Assembly (NCBI GenBank): GCA_037976565.1
Contig: CP137672.1
Span: 25,176,140 to 25,240,139 of the forward strand
Source of the DNA: Mesocentrotus franciscanus
Taxonomy: Eukaryota; Echinodermata; Echinoidea; Camarodonta; Strongylocentrotidae
Direction: 5' to 3'
Length of the DNA: 64,000 bases
Positions 1-14,000 of the stretch are shown piece after piece; within the stretch, counting starts at the first letter, position 1, and the number at the start of each line of letters is the position of its first letter. The notes beneath the pieces were generated by a model. It searched no databases, was not told the origin of the DNA, and saw only the letters and a list, made by a program, of their open reading frames with translations. The position numbers were made by a program, and so were the translations under genes.

Positions 1-207
1 TTCTAGCTTCATGGGATATTTATACTCTCATCTTAAACTTATCATGATGTTCTCACCTTTCAAAAAATGTATTTGAAATCTGATCATACCAAAAATGTAA
101 TATATATTACTTTTTCACTATCATATTCTTCAGTTAATTTCTGTATTTTCTTTTTTAATTACATCTGTAGATTTTTATAACTTATGATGTGCATTTATTG
201 TTTATAG

Positions 208-568
208 GAAGCTGAGCTAAGTGAAGAGGAAGATGAATCTAGCTCAGTACACTTCGGAGACACCTCCGATGAGGATCTCTTCCCAGACCTTCCCAAATCA
301 CCCTCCTTGTCCGCCCTCAAGAGTGGCCCTAAACCCTCCATGACATCGTCCGTCAAAGATAAAGCTCCTGATAGACAGAAGGATGGGAAGGAGGATGGGA
401 AGGAGGTTGGAGAAAAGAAGGAGAAAGTTGAGGAACAGAGGAAACGACAGGACAGTGACTTATCGTCTATTTTGAGTGGAGGTTCTGTGAAGTCATCAGG
501 GTCGGGCAGTGGACTGAGCCGAGGTCAACTTTCTGATGATAGAAGGAGCAAGACAAGTTCATCTTTCG
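208..568 (+). CDS. Exon A: acidic, Ser-rich N-terminal region of the scaffold gene
   Basis: The exon opens after a TTTATAG acceptor and ends at TTTCG|GTAAGT in phase 1. It encodes about 120 residues. The first part is Glu/Asp/Ser-rich and holds an acidic motif with aromatic residues (HFGDTSDEDLFPDLP). A Lys/Glu-rich stretch and a Ser/Gly-rich stretch follow. No folded domain is visible; it is probably disordered. The upstream exons, including the start codon, are missing because positions 1-207 are intron. Confidence 0.85.
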
Positions 569-1997
569 GTAAGTCCTAAGTTTAACCCTGTCAAATTGCC
601 AAACTGACTCTATACCGACTGATAATATTCAAAATCTTGGCCACACAGGATAATGTAATACTTTGTTCAGTCTGATGTTAGTGTGTTGTTATCTCGTCAC
701 TGTAAAGTTACAGGGATTTTGTATTTTATATTCACTGTTTTGAGTTGATGAATATCTTCATACAAGTAAAAGTCCTTAAAGAAGAACAAAAATCATGTTA
801 CTCAAATCACTTATTGCCTGCATCCCGTAGTGCAATCACTTCTCAATCCTATTTATTACAGGTCAAATTTCAGAAAAATCAAAAAGAATTGCAAAGCAAT
901 TCTATAAAAAAAAAAACCTTAGCAAATAAATTGAAAATTACCTAATAACATAACTTACCGTTGAATTGTTGAGTTCACTTCCTTATTTTACAGTTTTGGT
1001 AACATATCATTTCTCCTCTGAAACTTCAGTATTCCATTTTCCTTTAATTCTTTTTTTTTTCATCCTTTCTTAAATTAATCTGTAACAGAAGCAAGCCCCG
1101 AGCATATGATTCCTCTATCAAACCTGCCATTCAGCAAGAAGAAAGTATCTCAATGGACTGAGAGAGAGATCATACATTGGTTAGATTCTATACACCTGGG
1201 GCATCTAGCTCAAAACTTTATCGGTAAGTTTCCACAATAAAGCCCTGTTCAGTATGATGTAAAGGAAGAAAAAAACCTTGATCCCACTATTCCACCTTCC
1301 ATTTAGTAAGAAGATACTATCTCAATGGACAGGGAGATATTATTCATTAGTTGGATTCCAACCTCCCAGAAGATCTAGCTCAAAAACGTTATTGGTAAGT
1401 TTCCACAGTGACAGTGTATTAAGATGTAAATAGAACATATGAAAATGGAATCACTTCTGAATAGTTGGCATTCGATTTGTCCACCTAGGACATTTAGTGT
1501 AAAATGTTGTTTCCACATTGATAGTGCAAAGCAAAACAAAGGGTAAGGTGTAAAAACTAGATAAGACACTTCTTTCCCTCATGTAGTCGACTTCTGTCTA
1601 TCTTTAAAGGAATCTAGCTTGAAACTTTCTTGGTAAGTTTCCACACTAATAGTGCATAGCAAAACAAATCTAAGAGGTGGAATCGAAAGAAGACACTGTG
1701 GATCATTACTAGTTGGCTTCAATTCACTTTAGATATCTACAGTGTAGTGCCAACTTAGTTAGTAAAATGGCTTACTCCAGATTTTGTTGTTAGGTTGTGA
1801 AATTAGAAGTGCATGACAGGAAAATTTATATAATTAATACAAAATATGTGCTGGACAGGTGTTCTTGTATACTTAGATTTTAATCAGCAGAGAAATATAT
1901 CTATACGAAGAGTGAGTGGGTGAGAGAGAGAGAGAGACACACACACACACAGACAGACAGACAGACAGACATACAGAGAGAGAGAGACACACAGACA

Positions 1998-2028
<31 letters not shown>

Positions 2029-5000
2029 TAGGGGCAGAGAAGGTAGGGGAGCTATTTTCCTCAATGTTTAAAAGAAAAACAAAAAGAGAGAAACAGTTGA
2101 TATATTGGATTCTATCCACCTAGGGTATCTGGGTCAAAACTTTCACATTTTTGTTGTCAAAACAAGAAAGCTTAACATGGCAAACGTTACAAAGAAACCT
2201 GCACAGGACATTTCTCTTTTAATTAGATTTTATTCTGAAAGGGCATTTACCTTTCTGTCAGTGTTTTGATAAGTTGCCATAATAATAAAGCAAGCTCTGT
2301 GTAGACTGAACAAGATGGTTCTTTATTAATTGGATTCTATCCAGCTTTGTCATCAAGCTGAAAATCATTTGGTACAGTTGTAGAGTAAAACAAATTATGT
2401 CTAACATTTCAAAATGGTAAAATCATGAGCTACGTCTGTATGATATATAATGTTGTGCTCTAAACTTTGTTTGCAAATTTGATCATGACAAGGCAGACAC
2501 ACATGTACAACATACAGTACAATCCCCTTTTGGTTATATCCAGCTAGGATATTTTCACAAACATGTATGAACCTGTTACTAGAATGTTCACACATTGTAC
2601 AAATACATGTTTATTTTCTTGTAAGAAAAGAGCAATATACGTGTAGATTCAGGTTACGAGATGGAATATTGATAATTGAAAACAACTGTCAAATGCTTGT
2701 TGAATTTTATGTACACATGTTGACTTAAAAAAGTGCCTAAATATCTCTTTGTCTCCCTCCCTTTAATGCCACTCATTCTCTGTTGTATCCCTCTCTGTGT
2801 ACATGTATCTCTCTCCCTTTTCCCTCTCCTTCTTTCGCTCTCTCTCTCTCTCTCTCTTCCCCCTCTCTCTCTCTCCCTTTCTCATCCACCACCCTCTCTC
2901 TCTCTCTATCTCTCCTTTTCTGTCTTGACTTCTTAATCCCCACCCACACATCCTCTTTTATAGATCATGATATTACTGGCAAAGAGCTGATGGAAATTGA
3001 TATGTCCTTGCTTGGTGAGTAATGCTAGTCTAAATCAGAACAATTAGTTTTTGGCATTTGTCCTAAGTGAACTTTCTTTAAATTATTAATGTTATTTTAT
3101 CCTTCAAATCATATCCCAAATCCTTCAAATATATCCCATTGTTTGTTATTCATCATGCAAAGGAATTACATTTAGAGCTTCTCAAGTCTTGATATCCTTA
3201 CCTTCTTGAAAAAAAAACAAATAGTGAAAAATAAACAGACCTGGGCCCGTCTTATGAAGGGTTGATATTAATTGCATTATTTGCGATTGATATCAATCGC
3301 AACTATGTTATAGGAGATATAGGACTCCACACTTTGGATTGATAAGAGGATTTGTGATTGATCGATTGCAACTCTTTATAGAACAGGGACCTTACATTAT
3401 GTCTCCAATTTTAAAATCTAGCAAGAGATCGAGTAACTAATTAGAACTCATTGTATAATTTGTTTTACTACTGTTACCGGTAATCAAAATTATATCTATA
3501 CTTGGTAAAATATCTTATAAGAAAATAAAAATACTTCACACTCTTCAAATGAATTTTGTTAACAAATATTAAAAATCGGTTCTTTCTGAGGTATTTCTTA
3601 GATGACCCATCATATTAAAAAATCTGAAAATGCTGCATTTATCCATCTTGTCTTCTAAACAATTTAGAATTTTATTTCAGAAATCAATCAGTAGTAATGT
3701 GATGTAAGACCAACATTTTTTTTTTTCAAAACCAGAATAGTACCAGTCATTCAAAAAATCAAACAGTATTCATTATCATGGAGTCATTACAATTTTTGGT
3801 TTGTTCATTCTCAAGAGTTTCTTTTTATTAACATCCCCCATGATTGTGTTTCTAAAAACATTGGCTTCTTTAGTAAGTTGTAGTGCAAGAGTTGTTTATT
3901 TATGATATTCTTTTACTTCTCATGCTTTTGTGCAGATGAGATGGATATAGATTCTTCACTGGAGAGAGAGAAAATCTTGTCCACCTTGTATGACTTGACC
4001 AACCCTTCTTCCACTACTGCTAGAGAAGATGTTTTGAGTAAGTTGAACATCATATCTTTGCTATTGGACGATATTTTACGCTGAACCGTCCATCTCCCAT
4101 GATGCTACCCACACTTGGTGACAGAGCCTTCACAACGGCTGCTCCCAAACTGTGGAATAACCTACCCATATCTCTTCGTAACCAACAATCTGTCAATACC
4201 TTCACAAAATATCTAAAAACTCACCTCTTCTGTTAACAATATAACTGTAAAGTGCATTTGAATATGTATTTTGAAAATGCCCTATATAAATACATTATTA
4301 TTATTATTATTATCATCATTTTATAGCTAATGCAGGGATTGATTCATAACCGTTCTTGACTCCTTGAATATTCTAATTGTAATTTTAAGAATTAAGAAAA
4401 TTATGGGGTAGTGGTTAACAACATTGAAGAGCGAATTGAAAAATAAAATTATCTTAAGCTAGTATTAGGTAAGCGAGCAATTATATTGAATAATCTTGAA
4501 TTGTAGTAGTTGCTGCTCATGCATTTGATAATGGGATGAAATTGTGAGTTTTGTTTGATTTCATCCATGAAATATTCAATTTTGGAAAGCTTACTTTAAA
4601 GAGTCTTAACCTGTACATCGATCCATTTAAAGAATGAATATCTAATAGGCAAACAAAACTTGGTTCTTATTTCACAAATCCTGTTAATGTTACTACATGC
4701 AATTGATGGCTGTATTTACATTATTTTACCAGGTGTGATTAGCCATACCAGTGGTTACGAGAAACAGAAGTACATGGCAGCGGTCAGTGTGTTACAATCT
4801 GATGACCCAGAGGACATCCAGCTCTTACCTCCAGAAGAACGGGACAGTCTCCTCTCGAGCCCGGAGAAGAATGATAGCAGAGAAGAGAATGAGCAACTGG
4901 AGGAGGAGGTGGAGGAGGAGGAGGAAGAAGAAGAAGAAGAAAAGGATGTGAAGATCGATAAGAAGAAGGTCATGGGGAGGATGGATGCAGTCGACGACGA

Positions 5001-8000
5001 CACCGATGACACCGATGATTCTGATGATGATTGGGAGGATGAAGATGTTGAGGAAGAAGAGGAGGAGGAGGAGGAGGAGGAGGAAGTGGTGGAACTTCTG
5101 GCAGAGATAAAAGAAACTGAAAGGAAAGCAAAACTTGTTACTAACAAAGCTAGTAAAGAACCAGAGAAAGTCGTACACTCTGGTAAAACTGCCGACAAAG
5201 ATAGCGAGGAATCAGATTTTAGTGACTCCGATGATGATGATGAAGAAGAAGTCGAATTCATGATTGAAAAACAGAGTAATGAAGCTCTGAAATCTGCCAT
5301 GATCATCAATAATATCTCAGGAGATGTGAAATCTGTAGATGATGCTTCCAAAAAAGTTACCAACAGTGCTAAGGTGCTCAAACAGGAATCTGTCGAGAAG
5401 AGCGATGTTCCGAAAGGCTTGTCCAAAGAACCGGTTACAAGGAAAAGCTCTGTAGATAAGAAGGACCTGTCTAGAAAGGCTTCCAGTAATTCTTTAGGCG
5501 AAGTGATCCCAGCGAATATTTCAATAGATAGGGCTGAACATGGGGCCATGAAGGATTCCATAAAGGTGAAGAGGGATGGAGCGGAAATGCTGGTGGAGGA
5601 GGAGATTCCAAGAAGAGATGTAAAAGCTGCAAGGAGTGAGAGCAGTAGGAGTTCTGGGAGTGAGAAAGAGGAGAAGAAGAAAAAAGGAGGGTAAGATATT
5701 ATCCAGGAAAACCAGAATAAGCTTTTATATTTTTAATCACATTTTGAAAGACACTCTTTAATCTTCAAGTGTCATTTATTCTTTTAATCAACATAAACTT
5801 AAGTGAACTTCTACTGTGACTTGAAATGAAAAACTCTCAATATCTATCTAGTTTAGCTCTTCCAGGTCAACAAACTTAAATAAGTATAGAGAAAACCTGC
5901 TGTATGATATAGTTTTCTATGATAGTGTACCCTGGCATGCTGTGATTAGAGCAATGTATTTTCAGAAATTAACTTGCATACATTCATTACATTTAAGTCA
6001 CTGATTAAAAAGAATGTTTTCACAATCTGCGTTGATATGTAGAATTAAGTGCTAATTTTTTTTTCTATTGGTAGAATCACTTTTATTCTTCTTGTATTTT
6101 CAGTCTTTCCAAGCTGAAGGAAGCGATTTCCCCGTCTAATTGGAAGAAGAGTCCCAGGGACAGCAACACCATTCATGTATGGACAGATGTTGGACAAACA
6201 GGTACGCACTCTAAATATTTTAATTGTTAAGTTGAAATACTCCTTTTGATCAATTTTGTTTACATTCATTCCTTCATTATTTATGATTTTGTAATTTACG
6301 TCCTTTTGGACTTACAATACAGTGCATTTATTCTTGTCCATTACTTAGTTCAATACTTCCCTTGTTCAGCACTTAAAATTAGCAGTTACGGATGTATTCA
6401 TTTTTAGTTCATGGCTATGTACTGTTAAAGTTTACAGTTTAACAGTTGCTCCTTTTCAATATATTCATATTATGTTATCCTTCTCTCAACTTTATTATGG
6501 ACTCATGTTCACTAATATTGTGTGCTTGAATTTTCATTGAATAGTATTGTTAATTATGAATGAATGTACATGAAGTGTTGTTTTCAAAATGGCTGTTGAT
6601 ACAATGTACCAAAATCAAGACAAAATACTCTTGGTCATTATGTTGCATCTACAGCCTGTATGTAGAGACAAGAAAATGAGTTTGACTGAAGTATTAAAGT
6701 TCTAAAACAAAAGGAGATTATATAGGATCATCAAATTGTCTTTATTTTTGTTTGTGTTACCAGGGAGTGGCTCAAAGACACTGGTAGTAAAATTGACGGA
6801 GGAATCGACAACTCAAGACTTGATGGGTTTATGCCTGAATCAACTAGACCTTATTGAGGATCCAAGGCTCTATCGGGTCCTGCAAGCTACCATTCATGGG
6901 AAAGACAAGGGTGAGATGATGCAGATGCTGTTACGACAGATTTCTCATGATTTAGTTTTTAGCAGTAGTGATGGCGGTATGATTGTAGTGTGCATCCAAT
7001 AATTAGATGAGGAATTTATAAAGCTTAGGTACTGTACATAACAACTTCAATAACAACAACAACAGCAATATAAGGAGAGAAAAAATAACTTGAAAGCTCT
7101 TTTCAAGTTCAGCTCAGTGATCATTTATCTGATTTTATGTTATACATTGGTCATGATAGTACAAGAATGACCTGTTTAATAATTAGCTTTCACTAACCCT
7201 TCACACTTTTGATGAAAGGAAAACAGTTTTAGGTTTTTTTTTTCAGTGTGTCGGGCATGATTTTAAAAAAGATTTTCAAATCGCAATGCTTTGAATACCA
7301 CAATAATCTCTGAGCATTATGACAGTTTCATTTTCCTTTAAAATAAAAGGAAATTCAGTTTTCTGCGAAGTGATGTACCTCATTTTTTTTTTTCTTTCCC
7401 AACAGGTATTGATATAGAGCTTGAGTCTGAGGAATATCCACTCGTCGTTCAGCATGGGTGGAGAGATCATTCTAGTAATCGCTTTGAATTCAGGCAAAAG
7501 ACTGCACAGGGTGGTGCTATAAAGGTGGGTTTTCATTGTGATAGTAATAGTTATGATGATTATGGTGCATATAGTTATAATGATTTAGGCATTGGTGGAG
7601 TTGGTTTAAACAAAATTAGAATATGATGATTATGGTGCATATAGTTACAAAGATTTAGGCATTGATGGAATTCGTTAAAAAAGAAAAAATATGATGATGA
7701 TTATGGTGGATATAGTTACAAAGATTTAGGCAATGATAGAGTTGGTTAAAAAACAATAATGAATAATAAGGATGATGACAGTGCTGATGTTGCTAATAAA
7801 AATGAAAGTAAACAAAAAATTGAATGTGTGAATGTAAGTACTGTTTTAAGTAATCCAGGCACACTTACATGTATGATTATGAATATTTACAAATGCAATG
7901 TATAGTATACCATGTCTAATTGTCTATTCATTAGTATTTACACATATACATTCAAATATATAATAGGCCTTTATCAACTGCATGTCCACAATTTGTTATA

Positions 8001-11000
8001 ATGCTGTATAGTTTACCTCTGATAAAGGGATTCAAATGTTAAATGATGATAAATCTCTAATTTCCATTTTCCCCTTTGTTCAGACTGTTCTAAGAATTCC
8101 TGGTCAGCCACCCAAGGGCAAGCTGATCAGCATCTCTCTGTCCACTCCGGCCAGTGAAGTGGTCATTCTGGCTCTCAAGAAGTTTGAGATGAAGAACGTT
8201 GACCCAACCCTCTTCTGTCTTTTAGAAGTTGACAAGGATGGAGGTATAGAATCTCTTATGAATTTTCTCTTAATCTTTTGCAAGATTCTAAGCTTACATC
8301 TCAAATATTTCCAATTTCATAATGATAGTCTGCATCATTGACAGTTTAATTCCTGGTCTGCATTGCCAAGAAGACTATGATTGTCATAAATGGACTTTCA
8401 GAGTCAAATAGTGAATTTTCATTCTTTGTTTGTTTTTCCCTGACTGCTAAGAAAGCATGTGTATGCTTGTAAGTAAACAACCAGGGGACCAATGGCTTTA
8501 AGTCCTCTCCGAGGGACTTCGTAATGAGGATTAATGCCTTACCAACGGACACTGGCGCATTAACTTTTTTCAAATCCGTGACCTCCCAGTTACAAGACCA
8601 CTTGTATACCACTGAGCCATCACGCCTCCATATACATGTAATTGACTGTTCACAAAGTAAATGCCTTATGTCTTATGTATTATTCCATATCAGCTAGTTT
8701 GGAGCCAGAAGGGAATTGACTTTTTGTAAGAATATTTGAGTTAATGCCCTTGGGGCTCCCAGCTTAAGATACATGGCCCCTTTGCACAAAACTTACCATT
8801 GATGGTAACTTTGCCATCAATGGTAACTACCATGGAAACCTTGATTTTGATTGGCTGTTGAGCCCTGTTACCATGGTAGTTGCCATTGGCAAAGTTACCA
8901 TCAATGGTAAGTTTTATGCAACGGTGCCCAAGGTCTTCACACAAGTTATACAAGAAGAATTACTTTTAGGATCCATGTGTTGTTATCATAAATCAGGATA
9001 GTCAGATGAATGTAAATTTGTAAAATTGCTTTTAGTTACATGGATAATAAATTACTTTTAGAAAAGCATGAAATCACTGACACTAATTCACTAAAGTTAT
9101 GAAACCACATATTTCCTGACTAGAAAACGATGTGGATAAAACTATACACGTAGGTCTTTTGGATCGTGATAAATTTTGAAAACTAGCAGATTGAGTTTTC
9201 AATTAAAAAAAAAAAATTAATACAAGGAATCAGTGCATCATCATCATCTACCAATGCACATTTTTCCTTTTTATTGTTGCCCTTTCCAGATGTTTGTGAT
9301 ATGGATGACGAAGCACTCCCTCTCCAGCTAGACTCCCATGCCTTCGTGCTGTGTGACCGTAGCAACAGGGACCTCCACTGGACGACCCAGGAGGAAGAAG
9401 AAGCCAATGCCGGAGAGCAGAAGGTCAAGCGTCGGGACTCTCTCACGTCGAGAGCTAGCTCCAAGATGTCCGCTGTAAGTACTTGGAATGTGGTGTGGCA
9501 TATTTTCACTTTGCTCATGATGTTTTGCACATTGTGTCCATTCAATAAGCCAGTTTATGATTTGAGTCTGAATATAAGCAGATGTGGATGATTTTGACTA
9601 AATTGCAAAATCACCAGTTAAAAATTAGATATACATGTACTACATTGTCTGCTGTTGAGAGCCAGAAGGGCCTGAACTCATATTTTTTTTTTAATACTTT
9701 TGTTAACACCCCTCTGTCTCTCATCACAAATATATATCCTTGGAAGTTTGGTAAAATTTGATAATTCTAAATGCACATGTGGAAGTTTTTAAAGGGGAAA
9801 CAAAAAAAACGAGAGATTGGGGCAACTCCATCTTTCTTTAGAGCGAATGACGTGATCTGCACACAGAATGGGACCTCTTTGGGTGGTATTCTCGAAAGCG
9901 GACTAACTTTAGTCCATGGTTTAATCCTCCGACTAAGTATGGAATGCCAAGTGTCCATATGAAGAAGTTTTTGAATAATTTGATATGTCCCTAAATTACC
10001 ATGATAACATAATTATTTCATAGTTATATTGTTGTAATTAACTATGTTATTACAAAATATTTCTTTAATGAAAATATTTTTATTTTAATTTAGTGACAGA
10101 TTAAATTATTCAAAAACATATTCATATGGACACTTGGCATTCCATACTTAGTCAGAGGATTAAACCATGGACTAAAGTTAGTCCGCTTTCGAGAATACCA
10201 CCCTTTATGTTTCAAAACCCTTTTATTATTGAGGGGCATTTTGAGAATTTTGAATTACAAACTGGTTTATTGAATGTAACTGAAAGCAATAAAGGATTGA
10301 TCATTGATTTTATGTTTGTCCTCTTGTCTCTTATGTGTCTTCCAGCAAACAATCTTGGTCAAGAGTATGCCTGTTTTTCCTTGGAAAGCTGATTGTTATT
10401 TGTTCTCAAGATTACAAGAGATCATAGAAAACATAATTTATGAGAAGTATTGTGTCTGACCCTATAAATAATCCATATTTAGGGAATTATGATGAATTAG
10501 TCAGTATGATGCAATGTTATCTTCCTAACTATTCTCTTTTCATACTGAGTTTTATTGTCTTTCATTTGCAAGACTACATTTTCTCTCTCTTATCAACATT
10601 TTTGTCTTCAATGCTAATTTTCAGCACTGTTTCTTTCTGATGCAATGCCTTTTCATTTTGCACAATTGAAATTTGTTGTGAGTTTGATTTTATGACTTCC
10701 CATTGTAAAGTGTACACTCTTGTATGAGATTTATGCATTTTAGTTATCATACGTGTACTGTACTGTAGATCTCATTCCATGTGTATTGACATTATACTAC
10801 GGATATGATTTCTCCTTGAAGTTGAAGTTATATCGTCCTAAGGCAAGTTATCAATATTTAGTGTGTGATTTTGTGTTTAAAATGCTTTCTTCCATGATAT
10901 TATATTTGAATATGTAATTTCATGACCATTTGCATTTTGATGCTGTGACAAGGGAGTGATTGGGCAGGGGACAAATGTGTTTTTTCTGTATTTTCTTGTT

Positions 11001-14000
11001 TTTGTTTGTTCGCTTTCTTTTGCGGAGACTTAAAGGGGACCAGTCACCAAACAAAGTACTTTGTTCAATTAAAAGACGTTATGTCAGCAAAAAATATATA
11101 TATACAAGACATTCAAATGAATATGAGGTTATTCATATCAAGACCTACAGTACACAAAAGTTAGCTCTGCGTTAAGGTAACTCAGTGAGATGTAATGGCA
11201 CAGAAAGATGCATCTGGAACGCAAAAGTCATAATAGTTAGTGATTTCAGTGAAGTTCTTATTTGACATACACTGTATATATCTGAATGAAATGTTAAGAA
11301 ATGATAATCCCAATCAAGGAAGTATGTATTGACATGCTCCATCTCCTGACGATGATGTTCTACCTCTATGAGATAAAATTATGATTTCCTACAATGATGT
11401 ATTTGTGGTCCGATTCATCTTTTTGTGCTACTATATTTCCCTATTAAAGCTACCTAACTTGTATACATGTACAGGAGTATTAGCAAGTTTTCTCTCAAGT
11501 CTATTTTTTGGCATTTATTCAGAGTGCATAGACCCCCAAACATATTATTTGGTGATAGGTCCTCTTTGAAGTGTGAAGTGTGATATGGTGGTAGGCGTAG
11601 ATAAGAGATGTCTAAACACTGTGGTTTGATTCTAACAGATAAGCTTGGGGTCTTCTTATGGTTCCACTGAGCTTCTTTGTTCATCGCGTATCGACAATGA
11701 AAAACTGTCCAAACTTGAAAAAGAGGTATGCTCCATGAATATGTATCATCAGCTTCATCAATATTCATGAAAGAGCCACCATTTACATTTACTAACACAT
11801 AAATTAGTAACACATTTGCATTTTATATGGGACTTACATGTATGTGCTCCGTTAATCATGCATTGACTAAGAAAAACTGTCCAAACTTGAGGAGGTGTGC
11901 TCATGAATATGTATCATCAGCTTCATCAATATTTATGAAAGAACCAACCATTTACTTTTACTAACCCATAAGTAACACATTTGCATATCCTATGGGATAT
12001 TCATGTATGTGCTCTTTGTTAATCATGCATTGACAACGAAAAACTGTCCATACTTGAGGAGGTGGGCTTCATGAATACGTATGTAAATCACGAGCTTCAT
12101 CAATATTCATGAAAGAGCCTACCATTTACATTTACTAAGCCATATCAAAGTAACACATTGGCATACCCTATGAGACTTCTTGATTATGCATGTATGGATT
12201 GATAGTGAACAAAACTGTCCAAGCTTGAAAAGGAGGTATGCCCCATAATATTAGAGTCACATTGAAAGAGCCACCATTTGCATAAAGTAACCCACAACTA
12301 ACACATTTGTATATCCTTATATGCTTCTTGGTTCTTCATGCACCAACAACGAAAAGCTGTCCAAACTTGAAGAGGAGGTATACTCCATAACACCATCAGC
12401 TTCATCAAGATACACAAAGAGGCAGCAATTTACATACATTGCATTCTAATCCACAACTAACACTTGTTTATGTCCTATGGGCAATATGTGCTACTTTGTG
12501 ATTGTATTGTAATGGCATATGATGAAAGTAATTCATTAAACAATGAGGATACTGATAGATACACAATCTGCTAGCAAATACTAACACATTTTGCTTTGTT
12601 TCTCGGCAGTCATTTCAAGAGGCTTTTATACATCCTGATGTTTTTTTCTTCATTGAGATGCTTCATTAATACCTTTGTTTGCCCTCTTGAGAAGAATACT
12701 CCCACCTGTGTATCAGAGAATGTGCCGTCAGTGAATAAATTAATAATGATTACATAACTTTCCTGCGTACATGTATATGTCGCGACAGGTTTTACAAGTT
12801 TGGTACAAATGACCTTTATCTGCCCATGTGCAGATTGTTTCTACAAACTGGCTTATTATGAAAATTACTCTAAATATGCTGCAAAAATTACTTTTCTGTA
12901 TTTTTTAATATTTATGTGAATCTGTAGGCGGGTAAAAGCATCATCTGTAGTGATATTCCTCTTTTTTTTTTTTGGTGTATTACACCATACTTGCTATTTA
13001 TTATGAATGCAGAGTATTATCATTCTATTGATACGTCTCATCTTTCAATCTGATGCATCCCCACCCCCTCCCACCCAACCATTTTCATGGTACAATATTT
13101 TCTTGCTATATGGCTGAAAGTGCTTTATTTTGTATACACCTTGCATGTATTTAAGTTATGCATTATTTGACCAGCTTCTCTTTTAGAGCTGACAAAATAA
13201 CCCAGAGTTGCAACAATCTTCTTATGGTGCATGTATCTGAAGAAAAAAATGTTTGCATGAGAAAAAATATTTATGTATCTTATGTGTTGTATTGTTAATT
13301 TGTTGTTATACTCTACTAAGCAATGGTGATTTATCATATCATTTAATGCAAGCTTTACCTGTATACACATTGCTTTATTTTTCTTGCTCCTTTGTTATCC
13401 CCTCCCCCTCTCATTTCCAAGTATATTATCCTGTCACTGACTATATCATTTTATTCACTCCATGCAATACCTCTGTGTTAAATGTAATATTTATACTATT
13501 ATTACTTCCTTCATAATTTTTAAATTTCTATAGAATTTGAAACACGGCTTCTTTTGTGAAATAATTCATAGATGTCTTCATTTACATTTTGGTATTTCAT
13601 AGATGTTTAAAAAATATGTATATATTAACAAAATGTAAACTGCATGTTATTTTTCATGGATGGTTCAATAAGTTCAGAACAAAAACTACACGTACGAATT
13701 CACAATGTTCAAGTGTATAATATCATGGATGTGATAATACCAAGAATGAAAATAGTTTATATGTAACATAACAAGAAGAAAGAACATGCTTATTCTGATG
13801 TTAATGTAGATAAAAAATATTATAAAAAGTGTTCTAAGCGCTAAGTAGGAAAATATTTGCATTTCATTGAAAATATAAAATTTTTCTCACTGTTTTTCTT
13901 CTTCAATTGAATGAATAGATGGCAAGTATCCAGGAATCTTTAGTACCGGGGAAGGATACCTCAACACCAAGTAAAGCTGCAGCAGCCCCCGCCCCTGCCA

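Noticed and set aside
1920..2031. CRISPR-like array
   Set aside because: The repeat is a dinucleotide microsatellite without spacers in a eukaryotic intron.
4111..4236. Extra coding exon of the scaffold gene
   Set aside because: The frame is open but encodes a LINE reverse transcriptase C-terminus with its own stop and ATT tail.
4755..5561. 268-codon minus-strand open frame opposite exon E
   Set aside because: It is Ser-rich text produced by reading GAG/GAT/GAA codon repeats in reverse; the plus frame has phase-consistent splice sites on both sides.
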